From Pseudomonadota bacterium (lineage in GTDB: Bacteria; Pseudomonadota; Gammaproteobacteria; Burkholderiales; Sulfuricellaceae), in assembly GCA_021801705.1 (NCBI GenBank), contig JAJYXP010000021.1:1-41389 (forward strand): a stretch of DNA of 41,389 bases. Direction: 5' to 3'. The notes beneath the pieces are model-generated. The model was not told the origin of the DNA. It ran no database searches and was given only the letters and a program-made list of their open reading frames with translations. Positions 22,503 through 31,156 of the stretch are shown here, in pieces (position 1 is the stretch's first letter; every line of letters starts with the position of its first letter). The translations under genes were made by a program, and so were the position numbers.

Positions 22503-22958
22503 ATGAAAAATCTTACTGACAATCTGGCGCTAATCGCCATCACCCTGTGGGTAGGGGGCCTGTGGGCCATCGGTTACCTGGCGGCGCCGGTCTTGTTCGC
22601 CTCGCTCGGCGACAAGATGCTGGCCGGGATGCTGGCCGGGAAGATGTTTACCTGGATTGCCTATATCGGCATGGCATGCGGGGTTTACCTGCTGATTCAC
22701 CGTCTGGGGGTGTTTGGCGGTGCAGCGCTGAAGCAGGGATTTTTCTGGGCGGCGCTGGTGATGCTGCTGCTTGCCGCGGCCGGCCATTTCGGCATCCAGC
22801 CGATCATGGAAGGCCTGAAAGAGCAGGCATTCCCGAAGAGCGTGATGGAAAGCATGTTCCGCGACCGCTTTGCCCGCTGGCATGGCATTTCCAGCATCGT
22901 TTACCTGTTTGAAAGCCTGCTCGGTCTGGTTCTGGTGCTGGCACCTCGCCGGGGTTAG
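22503..22958 (+). CDS. DUF4149 domain-containing membrane protein
   Basis: 151 residues with four hydrophobic segments (about 8-30, 43-65, 75-97 and 125-147) and the conserved LWVGGLWAIGYLAAPVLF near the N-terminus, characteristic of DUF4149 (TMEM205-like). The loop PKSVMESMFRDRFARWHGIS before the last helix is also typical. Function unknown. It stands between greA and yhbY/rlmE as in many betaproteobacteria. The start ATG lies 6 nt after a REP-like element with no good ribosome site. Confidence 0.85.
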   Translation: MKNLTDNLALIAITLWVGGLWAIGYLAAPVLFASLGDKMLAGMLAGKMFTWIAYIGMACGVYLLIHRLGVFGGAALKQGFFWAALVMLLLAAAGHFGIQPIMEGLKEQAFPKSVMESMFRDRFARWHGISSIVYLFESLLGLVLVLAPRRG

Positions 22959-22983
22959 GACCTGTTATCCTAAAAAAAGCAGC

Positions 22984-23121
22984 TCAGCCACGGATTTACA
23001 CGGATTAACACAGATTATCAATGAGTTACATCTATCATTTTGCGCACCTTTCGGGTGAACGACAAGCTTTCTGCAACGCATTATTTTATCTGTGTTAATC
23101 CGTGTTAATCCGTGGCTAAAA
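22984..23121. repeat. CACGGATTAA palindrome with inner stem
   Basis: Left arm 22986-23015 is AGCCACGGATT then TACACGGATT then AACACAGAT. Right arm 23088-23121 is the reverse complement, built of the same 10-nt units. The 72-nt centre contains CACC-TTTC-GGGTG near 23046-23058, the same kind of inner stem seen in the CACGAAT family. It starts about 27 nt after the DUF4149 stop. Confidence 0.9.
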
Positions 23122-23137
23122 GAGGTTCTTGGGGTTA

Positions 23138-23199
23138 TTGGTGATGAGTGATGGGAAAAGGGTGATGAAAACCCATTCCCCATTACCCTTCCCTCATTA
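23138..23199. repeat. GTGATGGG palindrome ending in the yhbY stop codon
   Basis: The left part (about 23140-23167) is GGTGATGAG then TGATGGGAAAAGGGTGATG. The right part (about 23173-23199) is the imperfect reverse complement (CCATTCCCCATTACCC then TTCCCTCATTAC). Read on the minus strand, the right part begins GAGTAATGAGGG, so the last sense codon and the TAA stop of yhbY lie within the repeat. Confidence 0.75.
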
Positions 23200-23496
23200 C
23201 TCTTTTGGCAGTACGAGCCTGGGCTTTTCGGCGGATTTGTAAACGATCAGAATTTTTCCGATGTGCTGCACCGGCGCGGCGTTCAGAGTGTCGCAGATTT
23301 CCGCCAACTGGCTTTCGCGCAGTGCCTTTTCGCCGCTGTGGGATTTGACTTTGATCAGTTCATGGCTGACGAGGCTGCGCTCGATTTCCTTCATGACCGC
23401 CTCGGAGAGGCCGGCTTCCCCGATCGTCACCACCGGGTGGAGCGAATGGGCCTGGGCCCGCAGAAACTGTCTTTGCGCCGGGGTGAGCGATAACAT
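23197..23496 (-). CDS. yhbY: YhbY, CRM-domain RNA-binding protein (pre-50S associated)
   Basis: 99 residues. A single CRM domain covers most of the protein: LTPAQRQFLRAQAHSLHPVV, then TIGEAGLSEAVMKEIERSL, HELIKVK, and a C-terminal HIGKILIVYKSAEK. YhbY binds 23S rRNA in large-subunit precursors. It is divergent from rlmE (35 nt apart), the common arrangement. Its stop codon is part of a palindromic repeat, so its last residue (Glu after PK) may have been changed by the element. Confidence 0.95.
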   Translation of the reverse strand: MLSLTPAQRQFLRAQAHSLHPVVTIGEAGLSEAVMKEIERSLVSHELIKVKSHSGEKALRESQLAEICDTLNAAPVQHIGKILIVYKSAEKPRLVLPKE

Positions 23497-23531
23497 GATT
23501 GCATCCTGAATAAAGGTTCGAAGTTTACCCG

Positions 23532-24161
23532 ATGAAGCGTACTAAAACCAGCAAGGCCTGGATGATGGAGCATGTTACCGATGCCTACGTCCAGCGGGCG
23601 AAGCAGGAAGGCTACCGCTCGCGTGCCTCGTACAAGCTGATGGAAATCATCGAGCGCGACCACCTGCTCCGGCCGGGAATGAGGGTGGTGGATCTGGGCG
23701 CGGCGCCCGGGGGATGGTCGCAGGTTGTGGCGAAGCAACTGGCAGGCAGCGGGCGGGTGATCGCGCTCGACCTGCTCGAAATGACCCCCATGGCAGGCGT
23801 GACGTTCATACAGGGCGATTTCCGCGAGGATGAGGTGCTCGCCGGATTGGTCAAGGCGCTGGACGGCCGCCCGGTGGATCTTGTGATTTCCGATATGGCC
23901 CCCAATATAAGTGGTATTGCCCTCGCCGATCAGGCGCGGGCAATGCACCTCGCGGAACTGGCGCTGGAATTTGCCGTGCAGCATTTGAAACCGGGCGGCA
24001 ATTTTCTGGTCAAAGTTTTCCAGGGTGAAGGTTTCGACGAGTACATCCGGGCCCTTCGCCGCCACTTCAGGCAGGTGGTGACGCGCAAGCCAAAAGCCTC
24101 GCGCGGCAGGACCAACGAAACATACCTGCTTGGAATCGGGTTATGCCCGCAAAAGAGCTAA
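23532..24161 (+). CDS. rlmE: 23S rRNA (uridine-2552-2'-O)-methyltransferase RlmE (FtsJ/RrmJ)
   Basis: 209 residues, normal length. [13 protein letters not shown] carries the first catalytic Lys of the K-D-K-E tetrad. The SAM motif I is [12 protein letters not shown], the catalytic Asp is in [11 protein letters not shown], and the second Lys is in [13 protein letters not shown]. It methylates U2552 in the A loop of the large subunit. It lies 59 nt upstream of ftsH on the same strand, as in E. coli and many proteobacteria. Confidence 0.97.
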   Translation: MKRTKTSKAWMMEHVTDAYVQRAKQEGYRSRASYKLMEIIERDHLLRPGMRVVDLGAAPGGWSQVVAKQLAGSGRVIALDLLEMTPMAGVTFIQGDFREDEVLAGLVKALDGRPVDLVISDMAPNISGIALADQARAMHLAELALEFAVQHLKPGGNFLVKVFQGEGFDEYIRALRRHFRQVVTRKPKASRGRTNETYLLGIGLCPQKS

Positions 24162-24220
24162 CACAAACCGGATAAAGAGTTTAGAATTTACTTGCGCAGG
24201 CAAGTGATTAAGGAGCAGTT

Positions 24221-26110
24221 TTGAATAATTTGATGAAAAATATCGCGGTTTGGCTGGTGATCGCATTGGTGCTGATGATGGTGTTCAACCACTTCGGTAC
24301 GCGGCAGGCTGCCCAGGCGCCGCTGGAGTATTCCCAGTTCCTCGACGAGGTGAAGCAGGGCAACATCTCCAAGGTGACAATTGAGGGCCGCGTTCTGAAG
24401 GGCGTGAGGAGCGACGGGAAGCGCTTCACCACCTATGCGCCGTCCGACCCCTGGATGGTCAGCGACCTGCTCAAGAACGGCGTAGTGGTGGAAGCCAAGC
24501 CGGATGAAGAGCCCTCCTTCCTGATGAATCTCTTCGTATCCTGGTTCCCGATGCTGCTTCTGATCGGCGTGTGGATCTTCTTCATGCGCCAGATGCAGGG
24601 TGGCGGCAAAGGCGGCGCTTTTTCTTTTGGCAAGAGCAAGGCGCGTCTTCTGGACGAAAACACCAACACGGTGACTTTCGCCGATGTGGCCGGCTGCGAC
24701 GAAGCCAAGGAAGAGGTGTCCGAACTGGTTGAATTCCTGCGCGACCCCAGCAAATTCCAGAAGCTGGGCGGAAGGATTCCGCGCGGCGTGCTGATGGTGG
24801 GCAATCCCGGTACCGGCAAGACGCTGCTCGCCAAGGCGATTGCCGGCGAGGCCAAGGTGCCGTTCTTCAGCATTTCCGGCTCCGACTTTGTCGAGATGTT
24901 CGTCGGCGTCGGCGCGGCACGGGTGCGCGACATGTTCGAGCAGGCCAAGAAGAACGCGCCCTGCATCATCTTCATCGACGAAATCGATGCGGTCGGCCGC
25001 CAGCGCGGCGCCGGTCTGGGGGGCGGCAACGACGAGCGCGAACAGACCCTGAACCAGTTGCTGGTGGAAATGGACGGCTTCGAAGGCACGGCCGGCGTGA
25101 TCGTGGTCGCCGCCACCAACCGTCCCGACGTGCTCGACCCGGCGCTGTTGCGGCCCGGACGCTTCGACCGCCAGGTGGTGGTGCCGCTGCCCGACATTCG
25201 CGGCCGCGAGCAGATACTCATGGTACACATGCGCAAGGTGCCGATGGCGCCGGACGTGCGCGCCGACATACTGGCCCGCGGCACGCCGGGATTTTCGGGC
25301 GCGGATCTCGCCAACCTGGTGAACGAGGCGGCTTTGTTTGCAGCGCGAGGCAACAAGCGCCTGGTGGACATGGAAGACTTCGAGCGCGCCAAGGACAAGA
25401 TCATCATGGGCGCGGAGCGCCGCTCCATCGTCATGCCCGAGCACGAGCGCAAGAACACGGCATACCACGAGGCCGGGCACACGGTAGTGGCGAGGCTGCT
25501 GCCGAAAACCGACCCGGTGCACAAGGTCACCATCATTCCGCGCGGCCGCGCCCTGGGCGTGACCATGCAGCTTCCGACCGAAGACCGCTACAGCATGGAC
25601 CGCGAAACCATCTTGCAGAATATCGCGGTGCTGTTCGGCGGCCGCATTGCCGAGGAAGTGTTCATGGGGCAGATGACGACCGGCGCCAGCAACGACTTCG
25701 AGCGCGCCACCGAAATGGCGCGCCGCATGGTGACGCAGTGGGGGATGAGCGATGCCCTGGGGCCGATGGTCTATGGCGAGAATGAGGGCGAGGTGTTCCT
25801 TGGCCGTTCCGTCACCACCCACAAGAACGTATCCGAGGCCACCATGCAGAAGGTGGACGCCGAAATCCGCCGCATTGTAGACGCGCAGTACAGCCTTGCC
25901 CGGCAACTGATCGAGGAAAACCGCGACAAGATCGAGTTGATGGCGAAGACGCTGCTGGAATGGGAAACCATCGATGCCGACCAGATCAGCGACATCATGG
26001 AAGGCAGGGCGCCGCGTCCGCCCAAGCCGAGCCAGAGCACGCCGACCCCGCCTTCGGACAGCGCGCCCACGGCGCCGGCCACGCCTACTACCGATCCGGC
26101 GCAGGTATAA
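24221..26110 (+). CDS. ftsH: ATP-dependent zinc metalloprotease FtsH
   Basis: 629 residues from a TTG preceded by AAGGAG at 5 nt ([18 protein letters not shown]). Two transmembrane helices (about 7-23 and 102-123) flank a periplasmic domain. The AAA+ module has Walker A GNPGTGKT (about 194-201), Walker [13 protein letters not shown], pore motif FVG and the second region of homology ([19 protein letters not shown]). The protease zinc site is HEAGH (about 416-420). It degrades membrane and short-lived cytoplasmic proteins such as LpxC and sigma-32. The tail is Pro/Ser/Thr-rich. A 14-nt hairpin (CTTGCGCAGGCAAG, 24191-24204) precedes the ribosome site. Confidence 0.98.
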   Translation: MNNLMKNIAVWLVIALVLMMVFNHFGTRQAAQAPLEYSQFLDEVKQGNISKVTIEGRVLKGVRSDGKRFTTYAPSDPWMVSDLLKNGVVVEAKPDEEPSFLMNLFVSWFPMLLLIGVWIFFMRQMQGGGKGGAFSFGKSKARLLDENTNTVTFADVAGCDEAKEEVSELVEFLRDPSKFQKLGGRIPRGVLMVGNPGTGKTLLAKAIAGEAKVPFFSISGSDFVEMFVGVGAARVRDMFEQAKKNAPCIIFIDEIDAVGRQRGAGLGGGNDEREQTLNQLLVEMDGFEGTAGVIVVAATNRPDVLDPALLRPGRFDRQVVVPLPDIRGREQILMVHMRKVPMAPDVRADILARGTPGFSGADLANLVNEAALFAARGNKRLVDMEDFERAKDKIIMGAERRSIVMPEHERKNTAYHEAGHTVVARLLPKTDPVHKVTIIPRGRALGVTMQLPTEDRYSMDRETILQNIAVLFGGRIAEEVFMGQMTTGASNDFERATEMARRMVTQWGMSDALGPMVYGENEGEVFLGRSVTTHKNVSEATMQKVDAEIRRIVDAQYSLARQLIEENRDKIELMAKTLLEWETIDADQISDIMEGRAPRPPKPSQSTPTPPSDSAPTAPATPTTDPAQV

Positions 26111-26112
26111 AA

Positions 26113-26216
26113 CAGTCCTGAGTCCTGAGCGGAAAGTGCTGAGTAAAAGCCACGGCACTCAGCACTCAGCACTCAGCACTCAGCACTCAGCACTCAGCAC
26201 TCAGCACTCAGCACTC
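26113..26216. repeat. CTCAGSA heptamer palindrome, copy 2 (ftsH-folP gap)
   Basis: The left arm (26113-26144) reads CAGTCCTGAGTCCTGAG, then CGGAAAGTGCTGAG. The right part (26156-26216) is a perfect tandem array, (CACTCAG)8 plus CACTC, 61 nt. The element starts 3 nt after the ftsH stop and its last base is the base before the folP ATG. The left arm is nearly identical to copy 3 at 32546-32576, including the non-heptamer GGAAAGTGC part, so this is a defined family and not chance slippage alone. Confidence 0.95.
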
Positions 26217-27044
26217 ATGCTCCTCTGCGGCCGCTTCTCCCTCCCGCTCGATCGCCCGCTGATCATGGGCATCGTCAACGTCACCCCCGACTCTTTTTTT
26301 GACGGCGGCCGCCATGCCTCTCCTTCCGCAGGCATCGAGCACGCTCTGCGCCTGCTCGAAGAGGGCGCCGACATTCTCGATGTCGGCGGCGAGTCGTCGC
26401 GCCCCGGCGCTCTTTCCGTCAGCATCGACGAGGAACTGCGCCGGGTGATGCCGGTGGTGGAAGCGATGCGGGGCAGGGATGTGCCTGTCTCGGTGGACAC
26501 CTGCAAGGCGGAGGTCATGCGCGCCGCAATCGAATCCGGCGCGGCCATGATCAACGACATCGACGCGCTGCAAAACGAGGGTGCGCTTGCAGCGGTGGCC
26601 GGCTCGAATGTGGCCGTCTGCCTGATGCACAAACAGGGCGCGCCGCAGACCATGCAACTCGCGCCCAGCTATGATGACGTGGTGGCGGAGGTCATGGCGT
26701 TTCTGCAGGCCAGGGTGGCTGCTGCCGAGGCTGCCGGCATTAGCCGCGCGCGCCTGGTGATCGATCCCGGCTTTGGCTTCGGCAAAACCCTGGAGCATAA
26801 TATCGATCTGCTGCGCCATCTGAACCGTTTCCGGGCGCTTGGCGTGCCGCTGCTGGCGGGGCTGTCGCGCAAAGCCATGCTGGGTAGAATCGCCGGTCTT
26901 GAGGCAGCGGATGAAAGGATCCATGCCAGTATTGCCGCTGCCATCCTGGCAGTGCAGAAGGGCGCCAGAATTGTGCGGGTGCATGACGTGAGGGCTACCC
27001 GTGAAGCTTTGCAGGTCGTGAATATCATCGAGGGAAATGAATGA
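26217..27044 (+). CDS. folP: Dihydropteroate synthase
   Basis: 275 residues from ATG 26217 ([20 protein letters not shown]), which gives the usual family N-terminus. Signature segments are [35 protein letters not shown] and [14 protein letters not shown]. The second motif position reads SFFDGG where SFSDGG is most common. It condenses 6-hydroxymethyl-dihydropterin pyrophosphate with p-aminobenzoate; it is the sulfonamide target. There is no Shine-Dalgarno: the heptamer array abuts the start codon, and the frame stays open through the array. The stop overlaps glmM (ATGA). Confidence 0.96.
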   Translation: MLLCGRFSLPLDRPLIMGIVNVTPDSFFDGGRHASPSAGIEHALRLLEEGADILDVGGESSRPGALSVSIDEELRRVMPVVEAMRGRDVPVSVDTCKAEVMRAAIESGAAMINDIDALQNEGALAAVAGSNVAVCLMHKQGAPQTMQLAPSYDDVVAEVMAFLQARVAAAEAAGISRARLVIDPGFGFGKTLEHNIDLLRHLNRFRALGVPLLAGLSRKAMLGRIAGLEAADERIHASIAAAILAVQKGARIVRVHDVRATREALQVVNIIEGNE

Positions 27045-28396
27045 CCAGGAAATATTTCGGCACCGACGGGGTGCGCGGCAAGGTCGGCGAAGCGCCGATT
27101 ACACCGGATTTCGTGATGCGTCTGGGCTATGCGGCGGGCAGGGTATTGGCATCCCAGGAGAAGCTGCCGCCGGGCGAACATCCGGCGGTAGTGATCGGGA
27201 AGGATACCCGGATTTCCGGCTACATGCTGGAATCCGCCTTGCAGGCCGGGCTTTCGGCCGCCGGGGTGGACGTGCTGCTGCTCGGGCCCATGCCCACCCC
27301 CGCAGTGGCTTATCTCACCCGCGCCCTGCGTGCCCAGGCGGGGATCGTGATCAGCGCCTCGCACAATCCGTTCGATGATAACGGCATCAAATTCTTTTCT
27401 TCGGCGGGCACCAAGCTTCCCGACAGAACCGAACGCGCCATAGAGCAGGCGCTGGACGAGCCGATGCAGACCATGTCCTCGGCCCGGCTCGGCAAGGCCC
27501 GCCGCATCAACGATGCCGCCGGCCGCTACATAGAATTCTGCAAGAGCGCATTTCCCACCGAACTGGACCTGCGCGGAATGAAGCTGGTGGTGGACTGCGC
27601 CCATGGTGCCACCTATCATGTCGCGCCGCCGGTTTTCCACGAGCTGGGTGCGGAAGTGATCGCCACCGGCAACCAGCCGGACGGCCTCAACATCAATCAC
27701 GAATGCGGCGCCACCAGCCCGCAGGCCTTGCAGGACGCGGTGAGGCAGCACCAGGCCGACCTCGGGATCGCCCTCGACGGCGATGGTGACCGCCTCATCA
27801 TGGTGGACGGCAGCGGCGAGCTGTTCGACGGCGACCAGTTGCTCTACGTGATAGCCAAGTACCGCCACAAGCACGGCCTGCTCAAGGGCGGCGTGGTGGG
27901 TACCCAGATGACCAACCTCGGCATGGAACACGCCCTGGAAAAACTCAAGATCCCGTTCGCGCGCGCCAAGGTGGGTGACCGCCATGTGCTGGAGATGCTG
28001 AAGGAGCACGGCTGGCAGGTCGGCGGCGAGGGCTCCGGCCATATTCTCTGCCTCGACCGGCACAGCACCGGCGATGGCATCATTTCCGCGCTGCAGGTGC
28101 TGCTGGCGCTGCGCGTGGCGAAGAGCACCCTGGGCGAATTCACCCATGACCTGACGTTGTATCCCCAAATGTTGATCAACGTACCGGTGGTCAAGGGTTT
28201 CAATTTTCGCGAGAACGTCCGGGTTCAGGCGAAACTGGCCGAAGCGGAGAATGGACTGGACGGCGCCGGCCGGGTGCTGTTGCGCGCCTCGGGCACGGAG
28301 CCGGTGCTGCGGGTGATGGTGGAAGGAAAGTCCGGGCAGAAAGTCCGGCACTGGGCCGAGGAAATAGCCGAAACAGTGCGACAGGCGGCCGGGTAG
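27041..28396 (+). CDS. glmM: Phosphoglucosamine mutase
   Basis: 451 residues. The phosphoserine loop is ISASHNP with Ser107. The N-terminus [20 protein letters not shown] is diagnostic. The metal loop is [12 protein letters not shown], the sugar loop GEGSGHILC, and the phosphate-binding C-terminal motif [14 protein letters not shown]. It converts glucosamine-6-P to glucosamine-1-P for UDP-GlcNAc. ATG overlaps the folP stop by 4 nt. In relatives tpiA/secG often follow; here the next item is a secretion-gene remnant. Confidence 0.97.
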   Translation: MTRKYFGTDGVRGKVGEAPITPDFVMRLGYAAGRVLASQEKLPPGEHPAVVIGKDTRISGYMLESALQAGLSAAGVDVLLLGPMPTPAVAYLTRALRAQAGIVISASHNPFDDNGIKFFSSAGTKLPDRTERAIEQALDEPMQTMSSARLGKARRINDAAGRYIEFCKSAFPTELDLRGMKLVVDCAHGATYHVAPPVFHELGAEVIATGNQPDGLNINHECGATSPQALQDAVRQHQADLGIALDGDGDRLIMVDGSGELFDGDQLLYVIAKYRHKHGLLKGGVVGTQMTNLGMEHALEKLKIPFARAKVGDRHVLEMLKEHGWQVGGEGSGHILCLDRHSTGDGIISALQVLLALRVAKSTLGEFTHDLTLYPQMLINVPVVKGFNFRENVRVQAKLAEAENGLDGAGRVLLRASGTEPVLRVMVEGKSGQKVRHWAEEIAETVRQAAG

Positions 28397-28440
28397 CATT
28401 CAGTTCCCGCGTTATCCGGAACCGCTTTTCCCGGTTTTAA

Positions 28441-28605
28441 CAGGGTGTTGAAAAACATCAAGAAGTGGAGATGGACGGGGAACGTTTCCCGCTCGGGGCC
28501 GGGATGCAGGCTACCGCCGAGATCCTGCTCGGGCGGCGCATGGTGATGGAATACCTGCTCTCGCCGGTGCGCAAGGCGTTTCATGAGGCCGGAAGGGAGC
28601 GGTAA
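28441..28605 (+). pseudogene. 3' remnant of an HlyD-family secretion adaptor gene
   Basis: A 54-codon frame without its own start follows a stop at 28438-28440 and ends in TAA at 28603-28605. Its tail (AGMQATAEILLGRRMVMEYL, then LSPVRKAFHEAGRER) matches the C-terminus of type I secretion membrane-fusion proteins (HlyD/LapC type, where YLLSPLQ...ESLRER-like ends are usual). The left edge coincides with AACAGGGTGTTGAAAAAC, the same string that ends the element at 30677-30851. So the gene was probably cut by an insertion or deletion at such an element. Confidence 0.7.
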
Positions 28606-28797
28606 GGACGCAGGATTATGCCGGAGCGCAGATCGGCGGCTTGCGGTGGTGACACGCGGTGTGCAAATCAGTACACTTGCTTCCTCTGGCTATCGCCATT
28701 TCTTATACAGTTAGGGTATCGTGTTAAGAGAAGTTCGGTTCTATGCGTATCACTACGTCCAAAGTGCTGTTTTTTCCATTTCTACAGGGGCTGGGCA

Positions 28798-29022
28798 GTG
28801 TTGATCAAGCTGTTGCTTCTTGCCTTTGGTGCCTGGATTATCTACCGGCTGCTCAAGAGTTATGGACGCAGCATCAAGCAGGACGATGCGCCTAAAAATG
28901 TGCCTGGCGAGGACATGGTGCGCTGTGCCCATTGCGGCGTGCATCTGCCGAGAAGCGAAGCCGTTGTCAGCAATGGCGAATTCTTTTGCACGAATGAGCA
29001 TCGCCAACTTCGCCAGAACTAA
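28798..29022 (+). CDS. PP0621-family small protein
   Basis: 74 residues from a GTG at 28798 with AGGGG 7 nt upstream. One N-terminal transmembrane helix (VLIKLLLLAFGAWIIYRLL) and a C-terminal zinc-ribbon-like motif (MVRCAHCGVHLPRSEAV, then FFCTNEHRQ) with three Cys and a His. This is the PP0621 layout, found upstream of pilS in many beta/gammaproteobacteria, as here (51 nt before pilS). Function unknown; linkage suggests a link to type IV pili. Confidence 0.85.
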   Translation: MLIKLLLLAFGAWIIYRLLKSYGRSIKQDDAPKNVPGEDMVRCAHCGVHLPRSEAVVSNGEFFCTNEHRQLRQN

Positions 29023-29073
29023 TCTCAAGCTCGGCCGGCAATCCATGCCCGGCGAGATTCTGCCTTACCAGAA

Positions 29074-30675
29074 ATGCTGAACGGATTGCTCCAGGTCCGG
29101 ACTACGTCCCAACCCGAGGCATACTGGCGTTCGCTGCGCTATTTCAATCTTTTCCGCCTCACCGTCGCCGGCACTTTTGCCGTTACCTATGCGATGTTCG
29201 GGGTCATCTACACTTTCGGGGCCTCCGATCCCAAGCTGTTTTTCTCGGTCAGCGTGGGGTACGTCATTTTTGCAGGACTGATGATCGTGCCTGTCGATGT
29301 CCATTGGCCGCGCCTGAATCTGCTGTTGAGCGTCCAGGTGGCCGCCGATGTGCTGTTCGTTACCTTGCTCATGCATGCCAGCGGCGGCATCTACAGCGGT
29401 CTTGGTTTGCTGTTGCTGGCTCCTCTGGCAGCGACCGGCATGCTCAGCCGCGGCCGCCTTGCCATGTTCCTCGCCGCGCTGGCCACGATCGCCCTGCTGC
29501 TGGAACATTCATTTCAGGTCGTTCTGCTGGATGGGGATGCCAGGGGCTTTATCCTGGCCGGTCTGACCAGCATGGGTTTTTTTGCCACCTCGGGTTTGGC
29601 CTATGTGCTGACCAAACGCCTGATGGCGAGCGAGCGCCTGGCGCAGAAACAGAGCATCGACCTTGCCAACCTGGCCCAGGTCAACCAACTGGTGATCCAG
29701 GATATGCCGGATGGCGTGCTGGTGGTGGACGAGCAGGGAAGAGTCCGCCAGCGCAATGCCGAGGTGGAGCGGCTGCTGGGCAAACCGCCGGCGATTTGGG
29801 ACAAGCTGCTGCTCGGGCACTATTTGCCGGCATTGTCCGAATGCCTGCAACGGTGGCTTGAAAATCCGCGCAACGATCATTTCGAGTTGGTCGCGCCGGC
29901 TACCGGAAAACGGATCCAGGCCCGCTTTACCGCGATCAGCGGGGATGAGGGGCTGGGTGCGGTGATCTTCCTGGAGGATTTAAGCCGGATGCAGGAACGC
30001 GCGCAGCAACTGAAGCTGGCGGCACTGGGCAGACTGACGGCCAATATCGCGCACGAAATCCGCAACCCGCTCAGCTCGATCAGCCATGCAACACAACTGT
30101 TGCAGGAAGAACCGGATCAGGACGCAACCCATGTCCGGCTGCTGCAAATCATTCTCGACAATGCACACCGGCTTGACCGGATGGTGCAGGATGTTTTGCA
30201 GCTTAACCGCAGGGATCGTGCGGTGCCGGCAAAGATAGAACTGGGCCCGGTCTTGCGCCAATTCGTGAATCGCTTCCTTCAGACTGAGAACATTCCTGCC
30301 GAAGCCGTTGTCCTGAGAGTGGGAGAGGACTTGACAGCATGCTTCGACCGGCAGCATTTCGATCAGGTACTGTGGAACCTCTGCCGCAACGCCTGGCGCC
30401 ACTGCCGGCAGGAGGCCGGCAGCATCCGCCTGCAGGCAAAGGTCTTGCCGCCCGGGAATGTTGTACAATTGGATGTAACCGATGACGGGCCGGGGGTGGC
30501 GGAAGCGTTGCGCACCCAGTTGTTCGAGCCGTTTTTTACCACTGACAGCACCGGCACCGGCTTGGGGCTTTATATTGCCCGCGAATTGTGCGAAGCGAAC
30601 GGGGCTACGCTCGACTACGTGGATACTGCGCAAGGCGGACATTTCAGGGTCGGCTGCCCGACAAGGGGGTTCTGA
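29074..30675 (+). CDS. pilS: Two-component sensor histidine kinase PilS
   Basis: 533 residues. Six predicted transmembrane helices at about 28-50, 56-75, 82-100, 108-123, 128-152 and 158-180. A PAS-like domain (about 200-300; VIQDMPDGVLVVDEQGRVRQ) follows. The HisKA domain has the phosphoacceptor His327 in NIAHEIRNPLSS. HATPase motifs are N (LWNLCRNAWRH), G1 (DDGPGVAE) and G2 (GTGLGLYIA). PilS phosphorylates PilR to control sigma-54-dependent pilin expression. pilS and pilR usually lie together; here 481 nt of palindromic elements separate them. Confidence 0.93.
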   Translation: MLNGLLQVRTTSQPEAYWRSLRYFNLFRLTVAGTFAVTYAMFGVIYTFGASDPKLFFSVSVGYVIFAGLMIVPVDVHWPRLNLLLSVQVAADVLFVTLLMHASGGIYSGLGLLLLAPLAATGMLSRGRLAMFLAALATIALLLEHSFQVVLLDGDARGFILAGLTSMGFFATSGLAYVLTKRLMASERLAQKQSIDLANLAQVNQLVIQDMPDGVLVVDEQGRVRQRNAEVERLLGKPPAIWDKLLLGHYLPALSECLQRWLENPRNDHFELVAPATGKRIQARFTAISGDEGLGAVIFLEDLSRMQERAQQLKLAALGRLTANIAHEIRNPLSSISHATQLLQEEPDQDATHVRLLQIILDNAHRLDRMVQDVLQLNRRDRAVPAKIELGPVLRQFVNRFLQTENIPAEAVVLRVGEDLTACFDRQHFDQVLWNLCRNAWRHCRQEAGSIRLQAKVLPPGNVVQLDVTDDGPGVAEALRTQLFEPFFTTDSTGTGLGLYIARELCEANGATLDYVDTAQGGHFRVGCPTRGF

Positions 30676-30676
30676 T

Positions 30677-30851
30677 CCGCTATGGGCTTAACAGGCTGTT
30701 GAAATTTGCCCGGAATGCCCTTCGATACGCGCTTCGCGCTACTCGGGGCGGAACGGTAATGCATTGATTCCGTTCGTGCTGAGTGGGCGGCTTTGCCGCC
30801 GTATCGAAGCACAATAAGCGTTTTTCAACAACCTGTTAAGCTCATAGCGGG
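30677..30851. mobile_element. MITE-like element with 28-bp terminal inverted repeats
   Basis: CCGCTATGGGCTTAACAGG (plus CTGTTGAAA) at 30678-30705 is mirrored at 30820-30850 by a sequence whose reverse complement is CCGCTATGAGCTTAACAGG (plus TTGTTGAAAAA). Inside, CTTCGATACG (near 30719) pairs with CGTATCGAAG (near 30800), and there is a GGCGGCTTTGCCGCC hairpin. About 175 bp, no coding frame. It starts 2 nt after the pilS stop. AACAGG(G/C)TGTTGAAA is also the left border of the HlyD remnant at 28437. Confidence 0.8.
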
Positions 30852-30894
30852 AGCGTGGCTGTTGACGCTTTTCGCGTCTTTACAGCCACGGTCT

Positions 30895-31134
30895 CCCCCT
30901 TGCGGGCTAATCTATGCACACATCTTTGCAAGCTGTCGATTTTACTCCCCTCCCCCGCTTGCGGGGGAGGGGTTGGGGGAGAGGGGAAAAGGGCATGTTA
31001 ATCAACCAATTCCCTCTCCCTAGCCCTCTCCCTCGCACCCGCAAGGAGTGTCCCCGCCGGGATTGGCAGCAAGCTGCTCAATCCGGCGAGACGGGAGAGG
31101 GGACTTGTGTGCATAGATTAGCCCTTGCGGGGGA
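30895..31134. mobile_element. Second MITE-like element before pilR
   Basis: GGGCTAATCTATGCACACA (near 30904-30922) has an exact reverse-complement partner at about 31107-31125, and both are flanked by a CCCTTGCGGG block, giving a 240-bp element. Its interior is strongly palindromic: CCCCTCCCCCGC-TTGC-GGGGGAGGGG near 30947-30972, then CCCTCTCCC-type arms paired with GGGAGAGGGG near 31092-31103. Just upstream is a GTGGCTGT...ACAGCCAC hairpin (30855-30889). No gene. It ends about 22 nt before the pilR start, in the space where its ribosome site and promoter must lie. Confidence 0.75.
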
Positions 31135-31156
31135 ATCGTAAATAAAGGGGGGTGTA

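Noticed and set aside
26156-26216. CRISPR-like array of CACTCAG
   Set aside because: Units are 7 nt, contiguous and without spacers; there are no cas genes. It is a simple tandem array forming one arm of a palindrome.
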